A stretch of 15,049 nt of DNA from Hahellaceae bacterium (GCA_016716085.1 JADJWY010000032.1:1-15049); one strand, 5' to 3'. Shown: positions 1 to 8,574, counted from the stretch's first letter. Program-made: numbers and translations. The notes: generated from the letters alone by a model not told the origin.

Positions 1-815
1 CAGGAAGGGGAGCTTGCATTCGGATCGGCGCCATCCTCATACCAGCGCAGTAGCCGGTGAACGGCAAACGTGGCGCAGGTCATGTACTCTGGGGCCTTTG
101 CCGCGGCCGCCATGCGGGATGCCACATTGCAGCAGCACTTTGCGGAAGAGGTGGCAGATCGCCGAACAGGCCCAGGCGGCCTGTCTCAGCCGAAGGGAAG
201 AAGTAAGCATCCGGCTCCCGGCTTGCCAATGCGCGTTTTTCGAGCTGCTCATCGTAGTTTCTCAATCGTTCCACCATGTCCACAGCAGGTGGCACGAGAC
301 GGTCTTTGGCAAATTTATCTCTGTCAGTCGTAATGACACTCCTGAGTCAAGTCAACATCCTGGTTTTTCAGGTTCAGGACCTCGCTCAGTCGAAAACCGC
401 ATCCATACAACAGTCGAAAGACCTCGGGCAGGATGATATGACGATGGGGTGATCTGGGGCCTTGTAAGTGTGGAGGGCGTCAACGGCCTGCATAATTCGG
501 CGAACTTCCGCGTGGGTCAGTATCCTTGGGGAGAATACGTACGAACGGCGGGGTCCCATTCCTTGGGTGGCAGGTACGCGGAATAGCCCAGTCTGGTCAT
601 TAATCGAGCCAGCTGGCGAACCAGGATAATCCGGCGTTGTTGCGTCGAGGCTTCTCCTGGGGTTTTGTGCCAGCCACTGCATGATGATCGGTTTGGGCAG
701 TTCATTGGCTTCACGGTCGTGCCGCACAGGAACTGGATTTGAGGTCCTTGAGCACCCACGCCGGCGTATCATACTTATATCCACTGGCGTGTTTTTCCTG
801 GACTAGCCGTTCCAT
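1..815 (-). pseudogene. Tyrosine recombinase, downstream member of an overlapping pair, frameshifted and cut by the window edge
   Basis: Site-specific recombinase of the phage integrase (tyrosine) family. Reading leftward from ATG at 815-813, the protein begins MERLVQEKHASGYKYDTPAW and then passes through several frames: a core-binding N-terminal part (about 520-780), then PRILTHAEVRRIMQAVDAL (about 450-510), the first catalytic arginine context YGCGFRLSEVLNLK (about 345-400), PPAVDMVERLRNYDEQLEK (about 220-295) and the second catalytic box RVHDLRH (about 70-90). After that box the frame shifts again to FAVHRLLRWYEDGADPNA, and the tyrosine end lies beyond base 1. At least five frameshifts are needed to join these pieces. 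Its start overlaps the stop of the upstream recombinase (TGATG), so the pair was probably translationally coupled. Family assignment is firm; the RIT-type subfamily is inferred from the tandem overlap. Confidence 0.8.
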
Positions 816-817
816 CA
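813..817 (-). other. TGATG stop/start overlap between tandem recombinase genes
   Basis: On the minus strand TGA (817-815) ends the first recombinase and ATG (815-813) starts the second, sharing one base. Such overlaps usually mean translational coupling, and are typical of tandem recombinase modules such as recombinase-in-trio elements and Tn554 tnpA/tnpB. Confidence 0.7.
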
Positions 818-2085
818 ATGGTGCCAGGGGCTTTCATAGCCAAACACTTTACGCTTCTGCTGACATGGCGCACCTCCTGAACAGGTAGCGACGTCTCGTA
901 ACGACTCGACGCTTGCCTTTGCATAGATCTCTTCATTGTCGAGGTCATCGAGGCGTGCCCCTAAGATATCCGCGATCACGGCAAAGGGCACATCGTCTTC
1001 CAGCAGGTGAGTCGCCAAACTGTGCCTCAGGGAATGCAAATCCCGCCGCTGCGGGTGTCTAAAATGAATGCCCGTCAGTTCTTGCCAGTATTGGATGATA
1101 TGGTGCAGATGAACGTTTTCGACTAAACGGCCGGGTGGTCGGTGGCTTTAGGCAGAGAAAAACTTCACGATAGGGCGTCTTGTGCACGGATTCCGGATGT
1201 ATTCGATCAGTGCACTGCCTACTTCATCGGTCAATGGCAATCGCAATGATCTCCCATTTTTATCCTGGGTGAAGGTGATGGTCTCTGCCGCCCAATCGAT
1301 GGGATCAAGGGTCAGTGTTCTGATATCACCCGAGAGCGGACCCCCAACCGGCAAGCCGCAGCAAAATGGCATAATCGCGTTTACCGCGCGGTGAACTCCG
1401 ATCGACCTTGTCCGTAACTGCGTCGGCAATGCCCTATCCCAAACCGAGTGGGATAGTGGCCCGTTGAGGAAAGCACACGCTGGGCACGCTGCCACTCAAG
1501 TCCTGACTTAAATGCCGTTTGTAGAACAGGAACCGGAGGAACAACCGCATGCAAGAAACACTGCTGGCAACGGTTTTTTGGCGATAGTGCGATAAGGAAT
1601 AGACATAGTCTGACAACGCCTCCGGGCTTATTTGACTGAAGCGTTTGACACCGCGTTTACCCAGGAAATCGAGGATCGCACTCGTTTGCCGAACATATTC
1701 ATTCACCGCATGAGGGGGCTAAGGTGGCGTTCTTTTCGCAATAGTTTTTATAGTCCCTCAAGGCTCTTTCGCATCGCCCTTGGAATGCGGTGTTGTGCAG
1801 CCCGCAAATGGCTGCGCTCGAAGTAACCGAAGCGGTGGTATTGCCATACAACAACTTAAGACCATATTCGCGTGCTTCTTCCATCCCCGGCAATATTGCG
1901 TGGGCAGTTGGGAATCGATTTGTGACGTGTGCCAGGAAATCGAGAATGAGTTGCTCTCGAAGTTTACCTTTATAACCTATGCTGCTCCCGCAAAGGCGAT
2001 TAACTGCGCCAAACGGTTTGATTACGACGTATCGAGCGTGCTGCGTACTGGTGTACCTGGAGTTGGTCAACGCGCTAAAAACCAA
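815..2085 (-). pseudogene. Tyrosine recombinase, upstream member of the overlapping pair, frameshifted
   Basis: Second tyrosine recombinase on the same strand. Recognisable pieces in transcription order are an N-terminal core-binding part containing NYCEKNATLAPS, then NEYVRQTSAILDFLGKRGVK and a SAM-like helical region (about 1510-1760); a middle segment with SGDIRTLTLDPIDWAAETIT, the first-arginine region normally reading GLRSGDIRTL (about 1290-1400, other frame); PLTDEVGSALIEYIRN; and the C-terminal box HSLRHSLATHLLEDDVPF (about 980-1040), followed by ADILG and IYAKASVESLRDVA, where IYAKA carries the catalytic tyrosine. The region from about 1500 down to 1040 crosses at least three frames. 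The stop TGA (817-815) overlaps the ATG of the next recombinase. The part before about 1780 does not look like the family, so the true start is uncertain. It is inactive as read. Confidence 0.75.
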
Positions 2086-2260
2086 TTCATCGAGTGTTGG
2101 CTTTTTTGGATTTAGTCGGATGGGAAATCATACATAATTCTCCGTCAGTGGTTGATGGCCTTATGGCCACCGGACTACCCTACCGAAAAACATTATGCAA
2201 AGTACTGGAGAGGCAAGTGGCTGACATGACTGAGCTTTTTCTGCAGCTTTACATAACCAC
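2086..2260. other. Intergenic stretch between recombinase modules
   Basis: AT-richer spacer between the overlapping recombinase pair and the Integrase_1-type gene. It contains a small perfect hairpin, TGGCC-TTAT-GGCCA (2156-2169). No gene is visible. It should include the promoter for the leftward recombinase pair, but I cannot pick convincing -35/-10 boxes. Confidence 0.4.
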
Positions 2261-3126
2261 TTACTTGCCTAAATAAACCGCGGTAATCTGCTCGCGCTTG
2301 GCCCAACCTCGCTGATCGTCAGGCGGGCTTGCTGGTCGGTATCCCTCTGCTGACTTGGTGAATTGCGCTCTTTACTGGGGCCACCTGCATGGGGCGAGGC
2401 CCAGCCGGTGAGTTCCTGGTAACGCTGCTGGGCGTAGGCATGGCGCAGGCCGTGCATTTTCGATAGCCCGGCATTGGCGGTGTGGCGCTCGTAGATCCTG
2501 AGCTGCTCGATGTATTGCCGGCCTCCGGGGATCAGGGAGCCCAGCCCGGCCAGTTGTTTGGCCTGCTCCAGCAGGGCGCGCTGTTCCCGGGTGCGGATGG
2601 GGACGGTGCGTTCCCGCCCGCCCTTGGTCCAGCTGGCCTTGAGTTGCAGGTGATCGCCCCGGTCCGCCCAGCGGGGCTGGATCTTGAGGGCTTCCTCTCG
2701 TCTCAGCCCGAAGGCCTGTTGCAGGCGCAGACTCATCCTTATATGTACATCCTTGACTCGGGCGAGTTGTTCCTCCGCCAGGTCTTTGGCCTTGCTGGTG
2801 TCGGACACGAACTGCCGGTCCGGTATCCCATAAAACTCATTGGCGCCGGCCACCACGGCCCGCCTGTTAACCTTCTCGGCCCACCAGCGTAAACAGCTCA
2901 TGCGGTTCTTGATGGTGCCGGGGGAGAGATTCTGTTTGAGCCACTCGTCTACCAGGGCCTGGACATGCTTCTGTTTCAGGGACGTGGCCTTCAGTTGCCT
3001 GAAGCCCAGGTCGTGTAACTGGTTGGCAATGGCGGAAAGTTGCCGTTCCCGGCCCACCCGGGTTTCGAAGCTGCCTTCATGGCTGTGCTTGCATAACATT
3101 TTCAGTTGGTAGTTCAGGTCGCGCAT
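2261..3126 (-). pseudogene. Integrase_1-type tyrosine recombinase with displaced C-terminal tyrosine
   Basis: Site-specific recombinase of the type with an Integrase_1 catalytic domain after a distinct N-terminal domain (about 285 residues as read, close to full family length). It starts MRDLNYQLKMLCKHSHEG at 3126, preceded by a GAAGGAAAC ribosome-binding region. The N-terminal DNA-binding part covers residues 1-100; the first catalytic arginine is in QAFGLRREEALKIQP (about residue 140) and the HGLRHAYAQQRY box is near residue 225. The current frame ends at 2269. In the neighbouring frame bases 2261-2299 encode KREQITAVYLGK and a stop, the expected family ending with the nucleophilic tyrosine (codon at 2273-2275). 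A small indel near 2300-2312 therefore removes the active-site tyrosine. GC content is higher than in the catabolic genes to the right. Confidence 0.85.
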
Positions 3127-3184
3127 AGTGCTGTTTCCTTCGGTGAGTGTTTCTGATCACCTGGCAACAATGCTGCGCAGGTCC

Positions 3185-3489
3185 GACTAGCGGTACGATC
3201 ACGGGACACCAATCCCGGTTGACCTGAATGTGTCTGGCCATAGACAACACGGTGTGTTTTCGGAAGAAAACTGGCCCGTGCCAACCAACGGTTATCCAGC
3301 CTGGGGCTGGGGTGGAATTACCTCCTTATTTAAAAAAGCAGAACGCACTGACCGCCAGGGCGTTTGCGGGGTTGAAGAAACTGTCGAACTGCCAGGGCGA
3401 AAGTGCCCTGACATCAACAGCGGTTATGGAACAGCTCCCCGTAACCAGCGGGAGGGATTTGAAGGAGCGGTACCCAGACTAAGCGGTAC
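3185..3489. repeat. Repeated GACTA(A)GCGGTAC motif
   Basis: GACTAGCGGTAC lies at 3185-3196 and GACTAAGCGGTAC at 3477-3489, identical apart from one extra A. The core AGCGGTAC occurs a third time at 3466-3473, 16 bp before the copy at 3482. The first copy is about 60 bp from the start of the recombinase gene, a natural place for recombinase binding or attachment sites. That role is inference. Confidence 0.5.
3393..3410. repeat. Perfect hairpin CAGGGC/GCCCTG
   Basis: Six perfect base pairs plus a possible G-T pair closing a four-base loop. It is part of the hairpin series upstream of the recombinase. Confidence 0.55.
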
Positions 3490-3492
3490 CGC
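3467..3492. repeat. 8-bp perfect inverted repeat GCGGTACC/GGTACCGC
   Basis: The two 8-base arms are perfect and separated by 10 bases (3475-3484). The arms carry the GCGGTAC core that is also found at 3190-3196, so this is both an inverted repeat and part of a repeated motif, as expected of a binding site for a dimeric protein or recombinase. Confidence 0.6.
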
Positions 3493-3908
3493 GAGGGTTC
3501 GAAGATGGACCCGGTCATGGCTGACCGCTGCGTCAAAAAAGGTCCTGAGTGACGCCTTCGGCGGATTCCAAAACAGCTGGATTCCACCTACCCCGTTTGC
3601 AAATGCAAGGTGGGGTCTTCCTTGCCACTTTAAGCGCAGTGGCGGCGACAAGTGAGGCCACTATACGAACCCGGAATACGGGTGTCACAGAGAATTCAGC
3701 CTGAAACTGCTGTGGTTTTAGCGCTCAGAGCCTCTGCGTCAATGGCTTCTGGTCGCCTAGCCAGAGAGAATCCCTGTTCATATCGTGGCATCGGCCGCCG
3801 CAAACCCGGGCAATTTGGCCCAGCCAGTGCCGTTTCCACTGGAAACAGTCTTTGCGAAAGAGAAATTCAAAGGCGACGGGAAATTTTGCGATTCATGTCG
3901 CGGAGCCC

Positions 3909-3940
3909 ACGTCACTACCCGCTGCGCTGGCTAGTGACGT
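3909..3940. repeat. 9-bp perfect inverted repeat ACGTCACTA/TAGTGACGT
   Basis: Arms 3909-3917 and 3932-3940 with a 14-base GC-rich loop. It lies just outside the toxin remnant. No T-run follows on either strand, so it does not look like an intrinsic terminator. Confidence 0.6.
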
Positions 3941-3996
3941 CGGCTTCTGAAGCTAGAATCGGGATACGTTACAGCTCGTCTGTGTCGTTTTAAGCA

Positions 3997-4430
3997 TCAA
4001 TCGGACAAGCGCGATATTAGGGCTTCATTTACTTTCTCTGACATAGCGACAAGGTCCCATTCATAGCCCGAAGCCAGCAGTGGTCCGATATCGCGGGCGA
4101 AATTCCTATCATTTAGTTTTGCCGCAATATTTTCTGGAGCTGCTTTCTGGTTACTTTGTGCTCACCGTGCTCCATATAGGTGTAGAACGCCGCGATAATC
4201 TTCTCGGATCTACGGCCACATCCATCCAGTGCAAGTGCCAGATCGAAGAGATGCACCCCTACTTGCGCTGATAAAGTGCGCGGAGCTTTGTGCCCAGAAG
4301 CCCGCCTAGTTTTACTAAATTAAGTAGTGAAACATGATCCGTTGTACGAACGGGGAGTTCCACACAGAAACGGAACTTCCTTCAACCTCTCCCTGGCGAA
4401 TTGGAATTTCATCAATGATATCAGAAAGTT
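3997..4430 (-). pseudogene. AbiEii/AbiGii-type nucleotidyltransferase toxin, decayed C-terminal part
   Basis: Remnant of the nucleotidyltransferase toxin of type IV AbiE-like toxin-antitoxin/abortive infection systems. Reading leftward in three frames: MKFQFARER (weak match to the KxEINTRE segment, about 4395-4420), then LGTKLRALYQRK (about 4260-4300, a family hallmark), a stop codon and frameshift, HLFDLALALDG and EKIIAAFYTYMEHGEHKVTR (about 4140-4250), another frameshift near 4137, and KLNDRNFARDIGPLL through EKVNEALISRLSD ending at TGA (3999-3997). The hallmark RKKGRDLFDL reads RK, stop, then HLFDL, so nonsense and substitution changes have accumulated. The N-terminal nucleotide-binding half (GGTSL motif) and the AbiEi antitoxin are not visible. 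Identification rests on motif order and is inferred by eye. Confidence 0.62.
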
Positions 4431-4542
4431 GACGGTTGCGGTTGTTGGAGAGCAATATTACTCCCGGAACGCATGAGAGATTTTTTTCCTACTTTTTGCC
4501 CTGCTGACCACCCTTAGGCATACGAAGGATAGCTAGTGGAGC

Positions 4543-5068
4543 GTCAATCTATTTCGCGCCGAGTCCATTACCCTAAAGACACACTGGATCATGTTAGTGA
4601 TGGGTCAGCATACCCGCAAAATTATTGACTTTGTAGTTCACGCGGGTGACGTAGATAGTCCTGCACTCTATTGCATGTTCAACGATGCCACTTCCGGTCA
4701 GGCGTGGCCAAAGCGGATCAGCTCGGACAATGATCCACTGTTTCAATACCATCGATGGAAAGCTAATCCCCGAGTGCTCGACATCGAGGAGATCAAGTCT
4801 CTGCCCATAGTGCCGATTTCGCATCCATTTGTTGAGCGATTGATCGGCAGCGTGCGGAGAGTTGCTGGATCAGACCTTACTCTGGACACCAATTGATGTC
4901 GAGAATAAGCTTCGGAACTATCAATCCTACTACAACAGACACCCGTGCCATTTTGGCCGATATGGTGCTACTCCAGAAGATTCAGGCAGCAAAAATATTG
5001 CAGACATCATCAGATATCGTTGGCAGAAGCGTTATCGAGGTTTGTTCGAGTTGCTGGTAGCCGCTTGA
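4543..5068 (+). pseudogene. Integrase-core (rve) transposase fragment, IS3/IS481-like
   Basis: C-terminal catalytic domain of a DDE transposase. In-frame reading begins upstream of the ATG at 4591 with VNLFRAESITLKTHWIMLVM and continues QHTRKIIDFVVHAGDVDSPA, ISSDNDPLF (second catalytic Asp) and HPFVERLIGSVRR (catalytic Glu). A frameshift near 4860 is followed by LDQTLLWTPIDVENKLRNYQ and NYQSYYNRHPCHFGRYGATP, with a stop at 5066-5068. The first catalytic Asp expected in VDLF is replaced by Asn (codon AAT at 4546-4548). The N-terminal helix-turn-helix part is absent. It is therefore dead by truncation, frameshift and active-site loss. It abuts the toxin remnant on the left and may have truncated it. 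Confidence 0.75.
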
Positions 5069-5647
5069 TTTACGATTTCGCCGAAGACAGGCTCAGCACT
5101 GTCGGAGTCTCAGGATAAGTGCGTTCGCTGAATGGAGCAGGGCGGTAGCTTGCATCCGAAAGGTTGAATTTCCTCAATCTGACCTAGTTAATTTTCCAAA
5201 AGCCATTGGCGCATTCACTTCTTGCGAATTAGACATTAATACATTATATGTACATCTGGACATATGTGTACATCTAAGGTAGGATTCTATCAGCGTCGAC
5301 ATAATCGGCTTATCCATTTCTGCACAAACTGTCGATGGTTGCGTACCTTTGGAGATAATGCGGGGCGATAAATGAACAACGCATAAAGACAATATGTGTT
5401 ATGAATCCTGGATTGATTGAATATTGCGTAATCTGATCAATGGCAACTGTAGCTTTCACAAGTTTTCAAAATGAATCGTATATGGGTGGTTTCGATACGT
5501 CGGAACTCTTGGAAGGATTGGTGACATTTGAATGAGGAAGCTTTCGCCAGCAGTGGCTAGAAGTGTTGGCATGGCTACATAGTCGAAGTAGGACAGTTGT
5601 GAAAGTATCGGGGAGATTGGTTTTTCAATACCTAGAGAAGCGAGCGA
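5069..5647. other. AT-rich gap before the catabolic cluster
   Basis: No credible gene on either strand. It holds a small hairpin, GACAG/CTGTC (about 5085-5102), probably within the tail of the transposase fragment, and a pair of TGTACATCT repeats (5249-5275). It should contain the promoter for the first SDR gene; no box pair is clear enough to name. Confidence 0.4.
5249..5275. promoter_or_regulatory. Direct repeat TGTACATCT, possible operator
   Basis: TGTACATCT occurs at 5249-5257 and again at 5267-5275, so the palindromic TGTACA cores are 18 bp apart, about two helical turns. The surrounding bases are also alternating AT/GT. Position upstream of the catabolic genes is suitable for a regulator site, but it is about 370 bp from the first start codon and no regulator gene is in the window. 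Confidence 0.3.
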
Positions 5648-6429
5648 ATGAAAATACAAAATGGAATTTCAGCGGTCATTACAGGTGCGGCTTCCGGGCT
5701 TGGATATGCAACAGCAAAGCATCTCACTGCAGCCGGAGCCAAGGTCGCCATATTTGATCTGAATGAAGATAAAGGTGAAGAGGTGGCGCGTGAATTGGGG
5801 GGCGTTTACTGTAGAGTTGACGTCACATCCGACGAATCAGTTGATGCCGGATTTGATAGAGCTCGTGCAGTTCATGGTCAGGAGAGGATCCTTGTAAATT
5901 GTGCTGGTGGCGGCGGTGCTGGAAAAATTGTTTCTCGTGATAAAAAGACCGGAGAGATAAAACGATACCCGGTTGATCGATACATGAGTGTTATTAATCT
6001 GAATTTGGTTGGAACCTTTCGTTGTATAGCTGCTTCGGCAGCTGGCATGCTGGAGTTAGATCCACTGGAGGACGGTGAGCGGGGTGTTATCGTGAACACA
6101 GCCTCCGTGGCCGCTCAGGACGGACAAATCGGTCAGGTTGCATACTCGTCGTCAAAGGCAGGAATATGCGGAATGACGCTTACTATAGCTCGTGACCTTG
6201 CTAGCGAAGGTATAAGAATCAATACAATATTGCCTGGCATTTTATGACGCCGCTTATGTTGGGCGTTCCGAAAACGTTCTTGACCAGCTCTCGACTTCTG
6301 TGCCCTTTTCCAAAGCGCTTGGGAAAACCCGAAGAATATGCCGATCTTGTTGAGACTCTTGTGCAGAATACCTATTTCAACGGCGAAACTATTCGGTTGG
6401 ACGGTGCAATCAGGATGCCTCCACGGTAG
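5648..6429 (+). pseudogene. Short-chain dehydrogenase, HSD10-like 3-hydroxyacyl-CoA dehydrogenase, frameshifted
   Basis: NAD-dependent SDR resembling type II 3-hydroxyacyl-CoA dehydrogenases (HSD10/FadB2-like), which oxidise 3-hydroxyacyl-CoA in beta-oxidation. The start MKIQNGISAVITGAASGLG places the TGxxxGxG cofactor motif at residues 12-19. NCAGG is the NNAG equivalent, NTASVAAQ carries the catalytic Ser, and YSSSK gives Tyr166/Lys170. The first frame stops at 6247 after INTILPGIL; the rest continues in another frame (TPLML, then PFPKRLGKPEEYADL, then YFNGETIRLDGAIRMPPR, stop 6427-6429). Bases of about 6270-6307 read correctly only with two compensating indels, the second an extra T in a TTTT run. 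Restored length is near 260 residues, normal for the family. It is followed after 54 bp by the multifunctional enzyme gene. Confidence 0.82.
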
Positions 6430-6474
6430 ACGGTTTCTACAGTCAAATATCACTGCTTCGTTTCAAGTAAGTAC

Positions 6475-6480
6475 AGGAAG
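6475..6480 (+). promoter_or_regulatory. Ribosome-binding site AGGAAG
   Basis: AGGAAG lies three bases before the ATG at 6484 and supports that start for the multifunctional enzyme. Confidence 0.5.
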
Positions 6481-6483
6481 ATT

Positions 6484-8548
6484 ATGCCTGAAATTATTCG
6501 GTACGATGTCGATGGCGAAATCGGCATTATTTCTATTGATTCGCCACCGGTAAACGCGCTGGGGATCAATGTCAGGCAGAGCGTCGTCGATGGCACCCAG
6601 CGGGCACTAGCAGATGACACTGTTAAAGCAGTAGTTCTTATGTGCGAGGGAAGTACGTTCTTTGCTGGTGCAGACATCTCAGAATTCGGTAAACCAATGA
6701 AGTCGCCAATTCTCCTCGATGTCTTGAAAGTTCTTGAGTACAGCTCAAAACCAATTATCGCATGTATTCATGGTACAGCCCTTGGTGGAGGCTTGGAGCT
6801 TGCGCTTGCCTGTCACTATAGAATAGCCGTTCCCTCAGCGAGAATTGGACTGCCTGAAGTTCACTCGGTCTACTCCCCGGTGCGGGGGGAACACAGCGTT
6901 TACCACGTATCGTAGGCATTGCTACCGCGCTGGAGATGATCATGGGAGGCCAGCCGATAGATGCACAGAGAGCGCTCGATTTAGGCATCATAGACGGTCT
7001 TGTTATGGAGCCGGATTTTCGTCAACAGGCAATCGTTTTTGCCAGAAAAGTGGTGCTTGAAGGATCTCGCTTGAAGCGCGTTCGGGATCGGGAAGAAAGA
7101 ATTGTGGAGGCACGTCAAACCCCTGAGCTGCTGAATGAGTATCGAATTAGGAATGCACAAAATTTAGAGGCTTTCAAGCGCCTGAAAGGATTATTCAATG
7201 TCTCGAAGCTGCTATATATAAACCTTTTGAAGAGGGTATGGCAATCGAGCGGAAACTAATTCATGAACTTGTTTCGAGCGAAGAGTCGACCGCGCAGCGG
7301 TATATGTTTTCGCGGAACGGCAAACCGTAAAATTCCTGACATACCTAAAAATCAACCCCGCAGAGATCAAAACTGTTGGGGTCATAGGTGCGGGCACGAT
7401 GGGTGGCGGCATAGCCATGTGCTTTGCCAATATCGGATTGCCAGTGACGATTGTAGATAATTCTCAAGACGCACTTGATCGCGGTCTCTCTGTTGTACAG
7501 GACAACTACGATAAGTCAAAACGGCGGGGCAAGATTGCTGCGGCTGAAGTCGAGCGCCGAATGAGCTTGATTACCCCGACTTCTGATTATCAGATGCTAT
7601 CGGAAAACGATCTCATTATAGAGGCGGTGTATGAGGCTATGGATATAAAGAAGGAGGTATTCACTAAAATTGACTCCATTGCTAAGCCAAACGCTATCCT
7701 GGCTACAAATACCTCCTATCTCGATCTTCAGGAGATTGCTTCAGCGACAGGAAGATCAAAAGACGTCGTCGGATTGCACTTCTTTTCACCCGCTAACGTA
7801 ATGCCGCTACTGGAAATTGTTCGCAGCGAAAATACAGATAAAAGCGTCGTCAGTACAGCACTAACTCTCGCTAGAATGATCCGGGTAAGACCCCAGTGGT
7901 CGCACGCAATTGCTCTGGGTTCATCGCAAATCGGGTCATGGCTGCACGAACTCGTCAGGCCAATATGATGATCCTCCAGAGTACCAGTCCCGTTGGTATC
8001 GATAGAGTAATCTATAGATACGGTTTAGCTATGGGGCCTTTTCGGATGTTTGATCTCGTTGGTCTTGACGTGATTGGACGATCGTCGTTGGAAAAGACAG
8101 TGGCAAAAGAACTGGTCGCAATGGGCAGACTCGGTCTGAAAAGTAACGCCGGATACTACGACTATGATGCCAACGGAAAAGCCACACTCTCGTCAGATGC
8201 GGTGACAGTAATAGCGAATCTCTCTGAGGAATTGGCCATTGTTCAGGAACTAGCCGATGACGAAGAGATACTGGCCCGATTGCTTTATTCGATTGTTAAC
8301 GAAGGAGCCAAGCTACTGGAAGAGGGCATTGCTATACGTGCGTCTGATATCGATGTTGCCTGTGTCAAAGGATACAACTGGCCAGTTTATCGTGGTGGCC
8401 CCATGTTTTGGGCGGATACTGTAGGACTTAAATCCATTGCCTCACGTCTTGAAGCGTTTGAACAAAATATGGACCTGCATTTAAACCGTCAGCTCTGTTG
8501 AAAGCACTCGCACTCGACGGTATGAGGTTAAGTGATGTATGTAGTTAA
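6484..8548 (+). pseudogene. Bifunctional enoyl-CoA hydratase / 3-hydroxyacyl-CoA dehydrogenase (MFE, FadJ-like), multiple frameshifts
   Basis: Fused beta-oxidation enzyme: hydration of enoyl-CoA followed by NAD-dependent oxidation of 3-hydroxyacyl-CoA. The crotonase domain begins MPEIIRYDVDGEIG. It has FFAGADISEF and HGTALGGGLELALAC (from residue 96), then GLPEV, with both catalytic-type Glu residues. A frameshift near 6863 leads to LLPGAGGTQRLPRI. The linker (about 7170-7345) needs several indels to read APERIIQCLEAAIYKPFEEG and IPDIPKN. The dehydrogenase domain shows VGVIGAGTMGGGIAMCF (Rossmann), LHFFSPANVMPLLEIV (catalytic His) and, after a frameshift near 7890, NCSGFIANRV; the C-terminal part has GYNWPVYRGGPMFWAD. 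A last frameshift near 8468 gives YGPAFKPSALLKALAL and a stop at 8546-8548. Restored length of about 685 residues fits the family. Confidence 0.85.
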
Positions 8549-8574
8549 CACTATAGAAAATTCAACGAATGATT

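Larger units (their letters stand above)
3127..3996. other. Hairpin-rich region without a convincing gene, upstream of the Integrase_1-type recombinase
   Basis: Open frames exist on the plus strand (3230-3655, 3652-3993), but I recognise no domain in them. What stands out is secondary structure: CCAGC/GCTGG (3296-3310), CAGGGC/GCCCTG (3393-3410), GCGGTACC/GGTACCGC (3467-3492), GGTCA/TGACC (about 3512-3525), CGCC/GGCG (about 3551-3562), AGTGGC/GCCACT (about 3639-3662), ACCCG/CGGGT (3669-3683), GTTTCC/GGAAAC (3832-3846) and ACGTCACTA/TAGTGACGT (3909-3940). The motif GACTA(A)GCGGTAC occurs twice. It may be the attachment/regulatory region of the recombinase, or a structured RNA; neither is proven. 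Confidence 0.5.

Noticed and set aside
14..436. Plus-strand open frame of 140 codons at the left edge
   Set aside because: Lies over recombinase motifs (RVHDLRH, RLRNYDEQLEK) on the opposite strand; no family resemblance.
2482..2892. Plus-strand open frame of 136 codons
   Set aside because: Antisense shadow of the GC-rich, clearly coding Integrase_1-type recombinase.
3230..3655. Open frame of 141 codons on the plus strand
   Set aside because: No recognisable domain, no clear ribosome-binding site, and the region is filled with perfect hairpins; an overlapping frame is equally long. Treated as non-coding unless conservation shows otherwise.
3900..3945. Possible integron attC site
   Set aside because: The stem is long and imperfectly similar in layout, but the core GTTRRRY and matching RYYYAAC boxes are absent.
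3127..3996. Possible group II intron, tmRNA or RNase P RNA
   Set aside because: No domain V-like 34-base hairpin, no GUGYG start, no reverse transcriptase, and no similarity to remembered tmRNA or RNase P conserved segments.
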